Assembly (NCBI GenBank): GCA_023423695.1
Contig: JAFAFA010000126.1
Coordinates: forward strand, 62,001-126,000
DNA from: Pseudomonadota bacterium
GTDB lineage: Bacteria; Pseudomonadota; Alphaproteobacteria; Azospirillales; Azospirillaceae
Length of the DNA stretch: 64,000 nucleotides
Direction of reading: 5' to 3'
The notes beneath the pieces are model-generated. The model had not been told where the DNA came from. It ran no database searches and saw only the letters and a program-made list of their open reading frames with translations. Below are positions 24,693-33,978 of this stretch, piece after piece (positions within the stretch are counted from its first letter, which is position 1; every line of letters starts with the position of its first letter). The position numbers and the translations under genes are program-made.

Positions 24693-25826
24693 ATGGCCGA
24701 AGACAGCACGGTGACCAAGCCGCGCGTGACGGGTGGGGGCGGGGTGGGTGGAGACGGCGGTCTGCTGCATGGCGGCGACCTGGACGGCGCCCGCGCCGCC
24801 TTTCCGGATGCGCCCAAACCCTGGGTCGATCTGTCCACCGGCATCAACCCCTGGCCCTACCCGCTGCCGCCGGTCCCGCCGCAGGCCTGGACCCGGCTGC
24901 CCGGCCGGGCGGAGGAGGAGGCGCTGCGCGCCGCCGCCGCCGCCTGCTACGGCGCGCCGTCGGCGGGACTGGTGGCTGCCGCCTCTGGCTCGCAGGCGTT
25001 GATCCAGCTGCTGCCGCGCCTGCTGCCGCCCGGCCGGGTCGCGGTTGTGGAGCCGACCTATGCCGAGCATGCCCGCTGCTGGACGCTGGCCGGCCATGAG
25101 GTGCGCGGCGTTGATGGCGTGGATGGGCTGGGCATCCTCGCCCCCGACGTCCTGGTCGTGGTCAACCCCAACAACCCGGATGGCAGGCTTCTGCCGCCGG
25201 AGCGGCTTCTGGACCTGGCGCAGGCGCAGGCGGCGCGCGGCGGCTGGCTGGTGGTGGACGAGGCCTTCGCCGACATGGAGCCGGAGCAGAGCGTCGCCCG
25301 TTTCGCCGGCCGGCCGGGGCTGGTGGTCCTGCGCTCCTTCGGGAAGTTCTTCGGGTTGGCGGGTCTGCGGCTCGGCATCGCGCTGGCGCCGGCCGGGCTG
25401 GCGACGGCGTTGCGCGACGCCGTCGGCCCCTGGGCGGTGTCCGGCCCCGGCCTGTCCATCGCCACGGCGGCGTTCGGCGACCGCGAGTGGATTCTGCGGA
25501 CGCGCGGCATGCTGGACGGGTCGATGGCAAGGCTGCACCGCCTGCTGTCGGGTGCCGGTCTGAAGCCGGTCGGCGGCACCGCCCTGTTCTGCCTCGTCGA
25601 GGATCGGCGGGCGCCCAATCTGTATCGCGCGCTGGGGGATGCCGGGATTCTGGTGCGCCGGTTCGAACGGCGGCCGGACTGGCTGCGCTTCGGCCTGCCC
25701 GGCCCGGAGGAGGACTGGCAGCGGCTTAGCGTCGCACTGGGCCGCGATTTTGCCGGGGAGCAAGGCGAAGGGCAAGGCGGGGACAAGGTTGCGGCGCCAC
25801 AACCGCACAAAAGGTCCGCATCTTGA
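24693..25826 (+). CDS. cobC: Threonine-phosphate decarboxylase
   Basis: A 377-residue PLP fold-type I aminotransferase-like enzyme of the CobC/CobD (threonine-phosphate decarboxylase) group: DLSTGINPWPYPLPP, ASGSQALIQLLP, VVNPNNPDGRLLPPERL, and the PLP-binding Lys in RSFGKFFGLAGLRLG. It makes (R)-1-aminopropan-2-ol phosphate for the cobalamin nucleotide loop. ATG 24693 has an ideal AAGGAGG site 6 bases upstream. It sits next to cobD, which uses the product arm. Confidence 0.9.
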   Translation: MAEDSTVTKPRVTGGGGVGGDGGLLHGGDLDGARAAFPDAPKPWVDLSTGINPWPYPLPPVPPQAWTRLPGRAEEEALRAAAAACYGAPSAGLVAAASGSQALIQLLPRLLPPGRVAVVEPTYAEHARCWTLAGHEVRGVDGVDGLGILAPDVLVVVNPNNPDGRLLPPERLLDLAQAQAARGGWLVVDEAFADMEPEQSVARFAGRPGLVVLRSFGKFFGLAGLRLGIALAPAGLATALRDAVGPWAVSGPGLSIATAAFGDREWILRTRGMLDGSMARLHRLLSGAGLKPVGGTALFCLVEDRRAPNLYRALGDAGILVRRFERRPDWLRFGLPGPEEDWQRLSVALGRDFAGEQGEGQGGDKVAAPQPHKRSAS

Positions 25827-25883
25827 ACAATCGCCAAAAATTTTATACGCTCAACCGTTTTTAGAAGTCTGGCCGGAGCACTT

Positions 25884-25899
25884 CGACCCCTTGGGGTCG
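25884..25899. repeat. Perfect 16-base palindrome between cobC and the GGDEF gene
   Basis: CGACCCCTTGGGGTCG, flanked by GCAC and TGCC that extend the pairing after a short mismatch. It lies 58 bases after cobC and upstream of the diguanylate cyclase gene. It may be a terminator stem for cobC or a protein-binding site. Confidence 0.45.
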
Positions 25900-25962
25900 T
25901 GCCGGCGTTGCAGGGAAATAAAGCTCCATGGGATACCGTGTGCCGTGCTGGTTTCGGATAGC

Positions 25963-27549
25963 ATGGTGATGATCTCCGACTGTGGCGTGCCGGCCATGCG
26001 GGCCTCCGCATGGCCAGCTTACGACTGTCTTCCGGTCGGGGTTTGCATCGCCACGGCATCGGGGATGATCCGCTACGCCAACCCCGCGCTGCATGGGCTG
26101 CTCGGCTGCGAAGCGGGTTGGCTGGCGGGGCGGACCCTGTGCGAGTTCGATCTGGACCGCGCCCTGCCGCAGGCGTGGCCGGTGCGGCGGGCCGATGGCA
26201 CCGCCCGCTGGGTGACGGTGGCGGAGACGCCTTTGCCGGCGGACACCGACGACGCAGGCCAGAAGGCGGATGTGCTGCGGATGCTGACGGTGACGGATGT
26301 CGGCGCCCTCTGCCGGCAGGCGAAGGGTGCCGGCGCCCCCTGCCGCCCCGGTCCCGCCGGGATGCCGGTGGTCGACGCCTTGCTTGAAGCGGTTCCGGTG
26401 CCGCTTTTCGTCAAGGATGCCGATGGCCGCTACGTCGCGCTCGGCGACGCCATCCCGCGCCCCGCCGGCATCGACAGGCCGGACATGACGGGGGAGAATG
26501 CCGGTCGGGACGGCGCCGTGATGGAGTGGGAAGGCAGCATCCGCCACGAGGCGCCGGTCTGCACGGCGGAGGGCGCGATGCGTATGGCCAACCTGATCAG
26601 GGCCGCCTTCGGCGATCAGGCCGGCAATCCGGCGGGCATCGTCGGCACCATCCACGAACTGGCGGCAAGCCGCCCGCAAGAGGAGCGGCTGGAAGCGATC
26701 CTGGAACAGAGCCCGGTCGGCGTTTCCGTCTCCCGCCGCGACGACGGGCGGATCATCTTCGTCAACACCCGCTTCGCCGAACTGATCGGCCTGCCGCGGG
26801 AAAAGCTGATCGGCAGCCGCGCCCGCGACTATTACCTGGACAGCCACCAGCGCCTGCGCGTCCTGGAACGTCTGCGCGGCGGCGGCGGGGTCACCAACAT
26901 GGAGGTCCAGTTCAAGCGGGCCGACGGGTCGCCCTTCTGGACGCTGTTCACCGTCAATCAGGCGGTGATCCAGGGGGTGCCGGTCAATCTGGCCTGGATC
27001 TACGACTACACCGAACGCCGCAGCATGGAAGAGGCGCTGCGCGACATGGCGTCGCGCGATCCCCTGACCGGCATCTACAACCGCCGTTCCTTCATGGAGC
27101 AGGCCCGTTCCCAGCTGGCCCGCGCCCATCGCTTTCACGAGCCGCTGTCGGTCTTCGTGCTGGACGTCGACCATTTCAAGCGGATCAACGACACCTTCGG
27201 CCATGCCACCGGCGACGACGCGCTGCGCATGGTCGCCGCCGGCTGTCAGGCGATCCTGCGGGAATACGACCTGCTGGGCCGGCTGGGCGGGGAGGAGTTC
27301 GTGGTGGTCCTGCCCGGCGCCACCGCCGATGAAAGCCGCGTGGTGGCCGAACGGGTGCGCCGCCATCTCGCCCGCATGCCGATCGAGGCGCCGGACGGCA
27401 CCTTCCGCCTGACCGCCAGCATCGGCATCGCCGGGCTGGAGGGCGCCACCGACACGCTGGAGCGGGCGATCCATCGCGCCGACCTTGCGCTCTACCGCGC
27501 AAAGCATCTCGGCCGCAACCGGGTGGCGGTGTTCGAGCCGGGAATGTAG
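25963..27549 (+). CDS. PAS-PAS-GGDEF diguanylate cyclase
   Basis: About 528 residues without membrane segments: a PAS-like fold (YDCLPVGVCIATASGMIRYA), a weaker second one (ALLEAVPVPLFVKDADGRYV), a clear PAS (LEQSPVGVSVSRRDDGRIIF to IYDYTERR), and a GGDEF domain (SRDPLTGIYNRRSFM to the end). The active motif is GGEEF, preceded five residues earlier by REYD, a product-inhibition (RxxD) site. It should make c-di-GMP from GTP in the cytoplasm under feedback control. The start is uncertain: GTG 25945 is an alternative and neither has a strong ribosome site. Confidence 0.85.
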   Translation: MVMISDCGVPAMRASAWPAYDCLPVGVCIATASGMIRYANPALHGLLGCEAGWLAGRTLCEFDLDRALPQAWPVRRADGTARWVTVAETPLPADTDDAGQKADVLRMLTVTDVGALCRQAKGAGAPCRPGPAGMPVVDALLEAVPVPLFVKDADGRYVALGDAIPRPAGIDRPDMTGENAGRDGAVMEWEGSIRHEAPVCTAEGAMRMANLIRAAFGDQAGNPAGIVGTIHELAASRPQEERLEAILEQSPVGVSVSRRDDGRIIFVNTRFAELIGLPREKLIGSRARDYYLDSHQRLRVLERLRGGGGVTNMEVQFKRADGSPFWTLFTVNQAVIQGVPVNLAWIYDYTERRSMEEALRDMASRDPLTGIYNRRSFMEQARSQLARAHRFHEPLSVFVLDVDHFKRINDTFGHATGDDALRMVAAGCQAILREYDLLGRLGGEEFVVVLPGATADESRVVAERVRRHLARMPIEAPDGTFRLTASIGIAGLEGATDTLERAIHRADLALYRAKHLGRNRVAVFEPGM

Positions 27550-27573
27550 GAACCGGCCCTGCGGGTATCGGGC

Positions 27574-28476
27574 CTATGCCCGGTCCAGATTGACGATCCC
27601 CACCACCCGGTTGCCGGTGCCGACGAAGGTCAGCTGATCGAACCCGACCATGCGGGCCAGCGCGATGCCGCGGCCGTGGGTGGCGTGCGATTGGGAGGCA
27701 TCGACCGACAGATAGCGGTTGAAATCGAAGCCCGGTCCCATGTCGGTGACGGTGAAGATGACGCGGCTGTCGCTGCGCTCCACATGCAGGGTGGCATATT
27801 TGTCGCGGTGCTCGGACGACGCCAGCCGGGCTTCGATCTCGCGGGCCAGCATGCCGCTTGCCTTCAGCCGGCCCTTCGCCTCGAACCCGATGCCGAGATT
27901 GCCGTGCTCCACCGCGTTGACCAGGATTTCCGACAGGCCGAAGGTCAGGCTATGCCCGGTGGAGGCGACCGACGACAGGGCGATGGCGAGGTTCTGCGCC
28001 TCCTGCGGGGTGCGGAAGCGGAAACGCGCGTCGCGCAGCAGCGCAATGGCGTCGGAACGGGAGCGCAGGTCGCCCTGCAGGCTCTTCAGCCGGCCGGTCG
28101 TCTCTTCCGCCGCGCGGACGACGGACCGCAGCAGCGCACCGTCATATGGCTTGATCAGGTAATAGAACACCCCGGCGCGGATCGCCGCCGCGATCTCCGC
28201 ACTGCTGTCGGAGATGGTCTGCACGATGACGGGGATGCCGGCCAACTCCGGCACGCTCTTCATCCGTTCGTACAGCTCAAGCCCGTCGCCGTCGGAAAGG
28301 CGGCGGTCGAGCAGCACCACGTGGATCGCCGCCCCGTTGGCCGACAGGATCTCCCAGGCTTGCGCCATGGTCCTCGCCTCCAGCGTCCGGTAGCCGATGC
28401 GGGACAGATACCCGGCGACGATGGCGCGGGTCATTTCCTCGTCATCGACGACCAGAGCGGTGACGGCATCGGCCAT
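27574..28476 (-). CDS. Response regulator with HATPase_c (RsbW-like) output domain
   Basis: A 300-residue protein: receiver domain (residues 1-125; acidic VVDDEE, phospho-Asp in VVLLDRRLSDG, Lys in LIKPYD), a coiled linker, then an ATPase domain of the anti-sigma/HATPase_c_2 type (GLSEILVNAVEHGNLGIG N-box, FTVTDMGPGFD, HGRGIALARMVG). There is no DNA-binding domain, so the output is probably kinase or anti-sigma-like. ATG 28476 (MADAVTALVVDDEE) is chosen over a TTG 14 codons earlier. It lies 132 bases downstream of the large hybrid kinase in the same direction and is a likely partner. Confidence 0.85.
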   Translation of the reverse strand: MADAVTALVVDDEEMTRAIVAGYLSRIGYRTLEARTMAQAWEILSANGAAIHVVLLDRRLSDGDGLELYERMKSVPELAGIPVIVQTISDSSAEIAAAIRAGVFYYLIKPYDGALLRSVVRAAEETTGRLKSLQGDLRSRSDAIALLRDARFRFRTPQEAQNLAIALSSVASTGHSLTFGLSEILVNAVEHGNLGIGFEAKGRLKASGMLAREIEARLASSEHRDKYATLHVERSDSRVIFTVTDMGPGFDFNRYLSVDASQSHATHGRGIALARMVGFDQLTFVGTGNRVVGIVNLDRA

Positions 28477-28608
28477 GGTCGGCTTGGCTCCGGCGGTTCG
28501 CGACAGGGAGGGTGTCAAATCTGCTGCATTTTACTGAAACTGTAGCTATCGCACAATCACCGGCGGCATTGCGCCGCAGCATCATTCGGGAGCCGCGTGG
28601 GCCGCGGG

Positions 28609-31600
28609 TCAGCCGACGGGGCTCTCCAGCGTCGCCGCCGCCCGCCGGGCGGCCTCCAGCTCTTCGGCGACGCGGATCCCGGCGGCGGGGGTCAGCGCGT
28701 GCCGGTCCCGGCGGCGGGCAGCGGTGACCAGATGATGGGCGGTGGCGGCCAGCCGGTCGAAGCCGACATTGGCGGCGGAGCCTTTCAGAATGTGCGCCTC
28801 CCGCTCGATGTCGGCGCAGTCGCCGCGGTCGATGGCGCCACGCAGCAGGTCGAGATGCATGGGACTGTCGCTGAAGAAGGTCTCCAGCAGAAGGGAGAAG
28901 CCGTCCTTGCCCAGGGCGTCGCGCAGCTCCTCGATCTTCTCCGCGTTGACGGTGGCCGGTTCCGGTTCGGCCTGCGGAGAGGATGGCGGGCCGGCCGACT
29001 CGCCGCCGGGGCTGCCATCGATCTCCCCCCCGGCCGGCTTCACGAAGCGGGTGATGGTGTCCAGCAGCTTGCGGGCATTGATCGGCTTGGAGAGATAGTC
29101 GTCCATGCCGGCTTCCAGGCAGATGGCGGCATCGCCCTGCATGGCGTTGGCGGTCAGCGCCACGATGGGAATGCGCGTGGCCGGGCCGGACAGCCGGCGG
29201 ATGCGCCGCGTCGCCTCCAGCCCGTCCATCACCGGCATCTGGACGTCCATCAGCACCAGATCGTAGCGGCGGGCCTCCACCGCCTCCACCGCCTCCTCGC
29301 CGTTGGACACCGCCTCCGCGCTGTGGCCGGCACGGCGCAGCAGCGCCAGCGTCAGCTGCTGGTTGACCGGATTGTCCTCCGCCACCAGCACGCGGACCCG
29401 CGGCTTGCCGTCGGGTTGAGCCGCCGGGCCGGCCGGGGGCCGCGCGGGGAGGGGGACGACATTGCCGGTCCGCGCGGGTGCCGCCCAGTCAGGCGCCGGC
29501 TCCACCGCTTTCGCCTCGGGTCCTGACCGGCCCGGCCCCGATTGCGGCTCCAGCAGGCGGGCGAGGCATTGGCAGAGCGTGCTGAAGCGGATCGGCTTCG
29601 GCAGATGGGTGTCGACCGGCGCCCGCTCCGGTTCCTGCCCCTCCAGCCTTTGGGACGAGGCCAGCGCCAGACGGATCCCCGCCAGCGCCGGATTGGCGCG
29701 GATGCGCTGCGCCACCTCAGGCCCGGTCAGGCACGGCATGCGGTGGTCGAGGATCGCGGCGTCGAACGGACGGCCATCGCGGGCGGCGGCGACCAGCCGG
29801 TCCAGCGCCTGCTCTCCGTTCTCCGCGGTCTCGGTCACGATGCCGAAGCCGTCCAGCTGCCGGGTCAGCAGGTCGCGGTTGAGCGCGATGTCGTCGACCA
29901 GCAGCAGGCGGCGCCCGGCCCAGTTGCCGGCGGGAGCCGGCGGATGGGCGCTGCCGGCGCCACGCTTCAGCGGGATCGACACCCAGAAGGTGCTGCCGGC
30001 GCCCGGCTGGCTCTCCACCCCGATGCGACCGCCCATCAGCTCCACCAGCCGCTTGCAGATTGCCAGCCCCAGGCCGGTGCCGCCATGGCGCCGCGCGGGG
30101 GACGAGTCGACCTGGGTGAACATGGCGAACAGGCGGGGGCGTTCCTCCTCGGGAATGCCGATGCCGGTGTCGCGCACTTCGAACCGGACGCGGACGCCGT
30201 CCTCCGCCTTCTGGTCGGGGTCGGCCGGCTCCTCGCTCAGCAGGATGGTGACGCTGCCGCTGTCGGTGAACTTCACCGCGTTGCCGGCGAGGTTCAGCAG
30301 GATCTGTCGCAGCCGCCCGGCATCGCCCAGCAGGGTGCCGCGCAGGCCGGGCGGCACGAAGCTGGCTAGGTCCAGCCCCTTGGCCGCGGCGCGCGGCGCC
30401 AGGATTTCCGCCACGCTTTCGACCATCGGCACCAGTTCGAACTCGCCGACCTCCAGATCCAGTCGGCCGGCATCGATCTTCGAGAAATCCAGGATGTCGT
30501 TGATGATGACCAGCAGCGATTCGGCGGAATCGCGGATGGTTTCGGCATAGGTGCGCTGCTCCGCCTCCATCGGCGTGTCGAGCAGCAGCCCGGCCATGCC
30601 GATCACCCCGTTCATCGGCGTGCGGATCTCGTGACTCATCGTCGCGAGAAACTCCATCTTGATGCGCTGCCCGTCCTCCGCCCGCTCCTTGGCGTCGCGC
30701 AGCGTGTGCTCCAGCCGCTTCTCCTCCGTCAGGTCGCGCAGGATGGCGGCGTAGAGCGGCCCGGCCGCGGTCTTCACCAGCGCCATGGAATAGGCCAGCG
30801 GGAAGCTCTCCTCGCCGTCCGGCGCCGTCCGGAGCGCGGCGGTCTCTCCGCGGATGGCGGTTTCCATGGGGCGGCGGCCGAGCGCGATCTCCGACAGGGT
30901 GCGGGCGGTGGCCTCGCGCTTGTCGGCGGGCAGCAGGTCGGTCACCGGCCGGCCGACCAGCCCTCCCGGCGCGCAGCGGAAGATGGCGTGGGCGGCCGGA
31001 TTGGCGGCTTCGATCACCCCATCGGGCCGGGCGGTGACGATGCCCTCCGCCGCGGTGTCGACGATGGCGGACAGCCGGGCGTTCGCCTCCTCCAGTTCCT
31101 CGCCCTGCCGGCGCTGGGCGGCCAGCGAGCGCGCCAGCAGCAGGCCGAACAGCCCGAGCAGCAGGATCATGCCGCCCGACAGCAGCGTCGCCATCCACAG
31201 ATTGTGGCGCCAGCTCACGAGCACGGCGTCCTGCCGCACGCTGACCGTCAGCACCAGCGGCCAGACCGGAGTCGTCCGATATGCCACGATCCGCGTGTCG
31301 GGACCGGCGCCGACATCGGTGCCGGAATGGCGGAACACGCCGTATTCCGCCTGGGGCAGGTGCAGGCGGAACAGCGGCGTCGCAGCGAAGGAGCGGCCGA
31401 TCTCCTCCCCCGCCTGCGGCTGGACGGTCAGCAGCGTGCCGTCATAGCGGTAGAGCGCGATGCGGTCGCCCACCCCGGCCGCGTCGCCACCCTGGACCGC
31501 GCGGTACAACCCCTGGAAATAATCCGGATTGACGGTGGCGACGACCACCGCCTGCAGCATGCCGTCGGCATCGCGCAGCGCACGGCTCATCGGCAGCAGC

Positions 31601-31953
31601 CAGCGCCCGGACCGCTCGCCCCCCGCCGCGCGGTCCAGCAGGCCGCGCCCCGGCCGGGGATCGCCGATCACCAGCCCGCTGCCCTGGCCGGCGGCCTGCA
31701 GGCGGAAGGCGTCCAATTCAGTCAGGTAGGCGTCGGCGGGATGCGCGCCCTCGGTCGTGGCAAGGATACGGCCGGTGCGGTCGAGCAGGGTCAGCCCCCG
31801 CAGATGCGGCGACCGCCGCAGCCGGTCAGTCAGAAGCGCCGCCAGATCGGGACCGGATCGGCCGTCCTCCCCCGTCCAGCTGGCATCGGACAGGGAATCG
31901 ACGATCGCCGACAACGTGACATCCACCGACTGCACCGTGCGGGTGGTCGACAC
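28609..31953 (-). CDS. dCache hybrid histidine kinase with two receivers and HPt domain
   Basis: From the GTG at 31953 there are 1114 residues: periplasmic sensor (1-240), membrane helix (ATLLSGGMILLLGLFGLLLA), PAS (about 300-410), HisKA (ATMSHEIRTPMNGVIGMAGL), HATPase (NLAGNAVKFT, RDTGIGIPEE, GTGLGLAICKRL), receiver 1 (AAILDHRMP), receiver 2 (LVLMDVQMPVMDG) and a C-terminal HPt (EAHILKGSAANVGF). This is a BarA-like phosphorelay. GTG 31953 cannot be the natural start, since the first membrane helix lies upstream in frame (see 31954..32199). Confidence 0.87.
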   Translation of the reverse strand: MSTTRTVQSVDVTLSAIVDSLSDASWTGEDGRSGPDLAALLTDRLRRSPHLRGLTLLDRTGRILATTEGAHPADAYLTELDAFRLQAAGQGSGLVIGDPRPGRGLLDRAAGGERSGRWLLPMSRALRDADGMLQAVVVATVNPDYFQGLYRAVQGGDAAGVGDRIALYRYDGTLLTVQPQAGEEIGRSFAATPLFRLHLPQAEYGVFRHSGTDVGAGPDTRIVAYRTTPVWPLVLTVSVRQDAVLVSWRHNLWMATLLSGGMILLLGLFGLLLARSLAAQRRQGEELEEANARLSAIVDTAAEGIVTARPDGVIEAANPAAHAIFRCAPGGLVGRPVTDLLPADKREATARTLSEIALGRRPMETAIRGETAALRTAPDGEESFPLAYSMALVKTAAGPLYAAILRDLTEEKRLEHTLRDAKERAEDGQRIKMEFLATMSHEIRTPMNGVIGMAGLLLDTPMEAEQRTYAETIRDSAESLLVIINDILDFSKIDAGRLDLEVGEFELVPMVESVAEILAPRAAAKGLDLASFVPPGLRGTLLGDAGRLRQILLNLAGNAVKFTDSGSVTILLSEEPADPDQKAEDGVRVRFEVRDTGIGIPEEERPRLFAMFTQVDSSPARRHGGTGLGLAICKRLVELMGGRIGVESQPGAGSTFWVSIPLKRGAGSAHPPAPAGNWAGRRLLLVDDIALNRDLLTRQLDGFGIVTETAENGEQALDRLVAAARDGRPFDAAILDHRMPCLTGPEVAQRIRANPALAGIRLALASSQRLEGQEPERAPVDTHLPKPIRFSTLCQCLARLLEPQSGPGRSGPEAKAVEPAPDWAAPARTGNVVPLPARPPAGPAAQPDGKPRVRVLVAEDNPVNQQLTLALLRRAGHSAEAVSNGEEAVEAVEARRYDLVLMDVQMPVMDGLEATRRIRRLSGPATRIPIVALTANAMQGDAAICLEAGMDDYLSKPINARKLLDTITRFVKPAGGEIDGSPGGESAGPPSSPQAEPEPATVNAEKIEELRDALGKDGFSLLLETFFSDSPMHLDLLRGAIDRGDCADIEREAHILKGSAANVGFDRLAATAHHLVTAARRRDRHALTPAAGIRVAEELEAARRAAATLESPVG

Positions 31954-32199
31954 CTCCAGCGCCGCGGCGAGGCTGGCGAGATTGATCTCCGCGGTGTCGA
32001 GCGCCGCCTTGCGCGCGGCGCTCAGCTGCTGTCCCTGGTTGACCAGCAGGGCGAAGACGGCCAGAAGGGCAAAGGCGATGATGCCGCCGCGCTTCTGGAA
32101 AAGACCCTTCAGATCCGCTTTTGCTGGGGGCGAGGACAGGGCTTGCGTTCCGGGCGGTCAGGTGTGGTCGAACGGGTTGAGTCGGGCAGGCGCGGTCAT
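31954..32199 (-). other. In-frame 5' extension of the dCache kinase containing a TGA codon
   Basis: The kinase frame stays open upstream of 31953 to a TGA at 32158-32160 and encodes the missing first membrane helix (KRGGIIAFALLAVFALLVNQ) and the start of the sensor. Beyond the TGA, still in frame, are 13 codons beginning with ATG at 32199 (MTAPARLNPFDHT). No ATG, GTG or TTG lies between the TGA and 31953; only CTG codons (32112, 32139). So the gene is interrupted by one stop, uses a CTG start, or the base is an error. Confidence 0.7.
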
Positions 32200-32379
32200 C
32201 GGCGGTCGGCCCGGCGGCCCTGGTCGAAATCGACGCTCGCGACAATAGCAGGTACACGGACCACGCGCCAAGCATCCACTGCCGTTCGCAACCGGTCGAT
32301 GCTAAGATGCCGCTCCCGTTGCGGGGCTTTACGCGGCGGCGATGAAGAACAGGGTCGAGTGGTTAACGAAAGGTGTGAC

Positions 32380-33189
32380 ATGGCGACGCGGATCCTTTGG
32401 GCTGTCTGCTGCACAATTCTGTCCGTTCTGGCCGTCGGCAACACCGCTCCGGCGACGGCGCAGGACGGGAGACTTCAGAAAATTGCAACACAGAAGCAAC
32501 TTCGTGTCTGCTCTTGGCCTGATTACTACGCGATTTCGTTCCGGAATCCGCGGACCGGGGCGCTGGAGGGGCTGGACGCCGAACTGGCGCAGGCCTTCGC
32601 CGACGATCTTGGCGTGCAGTTGACGGTGGTGGAGAGCGGCTTTCCCCGCTTCATCGACGATCTGCTGGCCGACCGTTGCGACATCGGCATGTTCGCCATC
32701 GGCGCCACCCAGGCACGGGCCCAGCGCGTGGCCTTCAGCCAGCCCTATCTGCGCAGCGGCATCTATGCGGTGACCACCCACACCAACGACACCATCCGCC
32801 GCTGGGAGGATTTGGACCGCGGCGGCAACGTCGTGGCGGTGCAGAAGGACACCTATATGGACAGTTACGCCCGCGGCGCGATGAAGGCCGCCCGCATCGT
32901 CGCCGTCACCCGCCCGCAGGAGCGCGAGGAGGAGGTGCAGGCCGGCCGCGCCGACGCCTTCCTGACCGACTATCCGTATGGTCAGCGCATGCTGGCCTTC
33001 CATCCCTGGGCGAGGCTGGTCGTGCCGGACATGCCGGTGCAGCCGACGCCCTATGCCTATGCGGTGGCGCCGGGCGACGCGGCGTGGCTGGAGCGGGTCA
33101 ACGCCTTCGTCGCCGCCATCAAGGCGGACGGCCGGCTGGAAACCATCGCCGCCCGCTACAAGCTGACCCCCATCGTGGCGCGGGACTGA
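32380..33189 (+). CDS. Periplasmic amino-acid-type (family 3) substrate-binding protein, orphan
   Basis: A 269-residue protein with a Sec signal peptide (TRILWAVCCTILSVLAVG, cleavage near ATAQ-D), then the SBP_bac_3 fold: LRVCSWPDYYAISFRNP, GLDAELAQAFADDLGVQL, DIGMFAIGATQARAQRVAFS and the late VQAGRADAFLTDYP. No permease or ATPase genes are adjacent, so it may feed a transporter elsewhere or present its ligand to the divergent dCache kinase. ATG 32380 follows AAAGGTG about 8 bases upstream. Confidence 0.85.
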   Translation: MATRILWAVCCTILSVLAVGNTAPATAQDGRLQKIATQKQLRVCSWPDYYAISFRNPRTGALEGLDAELAQAFADDLGVQLTVVESGFPRFIDDLLADRCDIGMFAIGATQARAQRVAFSQPYLRSGIYAVTTHTNDTIRRWEDLDRGGNVVAVQKDTYMDSYARGAMKAARIVAVTRPQEREEEVQAGRADAFLTDYPYGQRMLAFHPWARLVVPDMPVQPTPYAYAVAPGDAAWLERVNAFVAAIKADGRLETIAARYKLTPIVARD

Positions 33190-33283
33190 ACCGCGCCATA
33201 AGAATGCGTCTGCGGGAACGATCCGATTTAGGATATGTGGCGTCGTCCAGCATTGTGAACGACATCAGCCTGGAGAACCGTCG

Positions 33284-33910
33284 ATGATCCTGATTGGACA
33301 GTATGACTCGCCCTTCGTCCGCCGCGTCGCCGTCGCCCTGCGGCTCTACGGCATGGCCTACGAGCACCGGCCCTGGTCGGTCTTCTCCGACGCGGCGGAC
33401 GTTGCGCGCTTCAACCCGTTGAAACGCGTGCCGACGCTGGTGCTGGACGACGGGGAGGTGCTGATCGAGAGCGGCGCCATCCACGACCATCTCGACGAGG
33501 CCGCCGGGGCGGACCGGGCGCTGATCGCCCGGCAGGGTGCGGAGCGCCGCCGCGCGCTGAAACTCTGTGCGCTGGCGACCGGGCTGGCGGACAAGGCGGT
33601 CAGCCTCGTCTATGAACGGGTGCTGCACAAGGATCGCTCGGATTTGTGGGTGGAGCGCTGCACCGGCCAGATCGGCGCCGTCCTCGACGTTCTGGAGGCC
33701 GACCGTGCCGCCGCGGCCGGTCCCTGGTGGTTCGGCGAAGGGATCGGCCATGCCGACATCGCCGCCGGCTGTGCCCTGCGCTTCGTCGGCGAAGCGCATG
33801 CCGCTGTCTTCGACCGCGCCCGCTGGCCGGCGCTTGCCGCGCATTCCGACGCCTGCGAGGCGATGGCGGAGTTCCGGGCGGTGGTGCAGCCCTTTTCGAT
33901 CAGCGCCTGA
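33284..33910 (+). CDS. Glutathione S-transferase family protein
   Basis: A 208-residue protein with a thioredoxin-like N domain (ILIGQYDSPFVRRVAVALRL, cis-Pro in RVPTLVLDDGE, glutathione-gamma-Glu binding ESGAIHDHLDEAA) and an all-helical C domain (WFGEGIGHADIAAG). The Ser in YDSPFVRR is the likely thiol-activating residue. It is preceded by GGAG and stands alone, 94 bases after the binding-protein gene. The substrate is not predictable. Confidence 0.85.
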   Translation: MILIGQYDSPFVRRVAVALRLYGMAYEHRPWSVFSDAADVARFNPLKRVPTLVLDDGEVLIESGAIHDHLDEAAGADRALIARQGAERRRALKLCALATGLADKAVSLVYERVLHKDRSDLWVERCTGQIGAVLDVLEADRAAAAGPWWFGEGIGHADIAAGCALRFVGEAHAAVFDRARWPALAAHSDACEAMAEFRAVVQPFSISA

Positions 33911-33917
33911 GCCGGTG

Positions 33918-33955
33918 CCCCTCCCTTCCCATGCGTCGGCATGGGAAGGGAGGGG
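33918..33955. terminator. Perfect 17-bp stem between convergent GST and DUF1244 genes
   Basis: CCCCTCCCTTCCCATGC (33918-33934), loop GTCG, and its exact complement at 33939-33955. It starts 8 bases after the GST stop and ends 24 bases before the DUF1244 stop, so it can end transcription from both sides. There is no T-run. Confidence 0.6.
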
Positions 33956-33978
33956 GCTTGCCTCCCGGCCGCAGCGCC

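Noticed and set aside
31826..32275. A 149-codon minus-strand frame overlapping the kinase 5' end as an alternative N terminus
   Set aside because: It is in another frame and lacks the membrane helix; the kinase frame itself supplies the expected helix.
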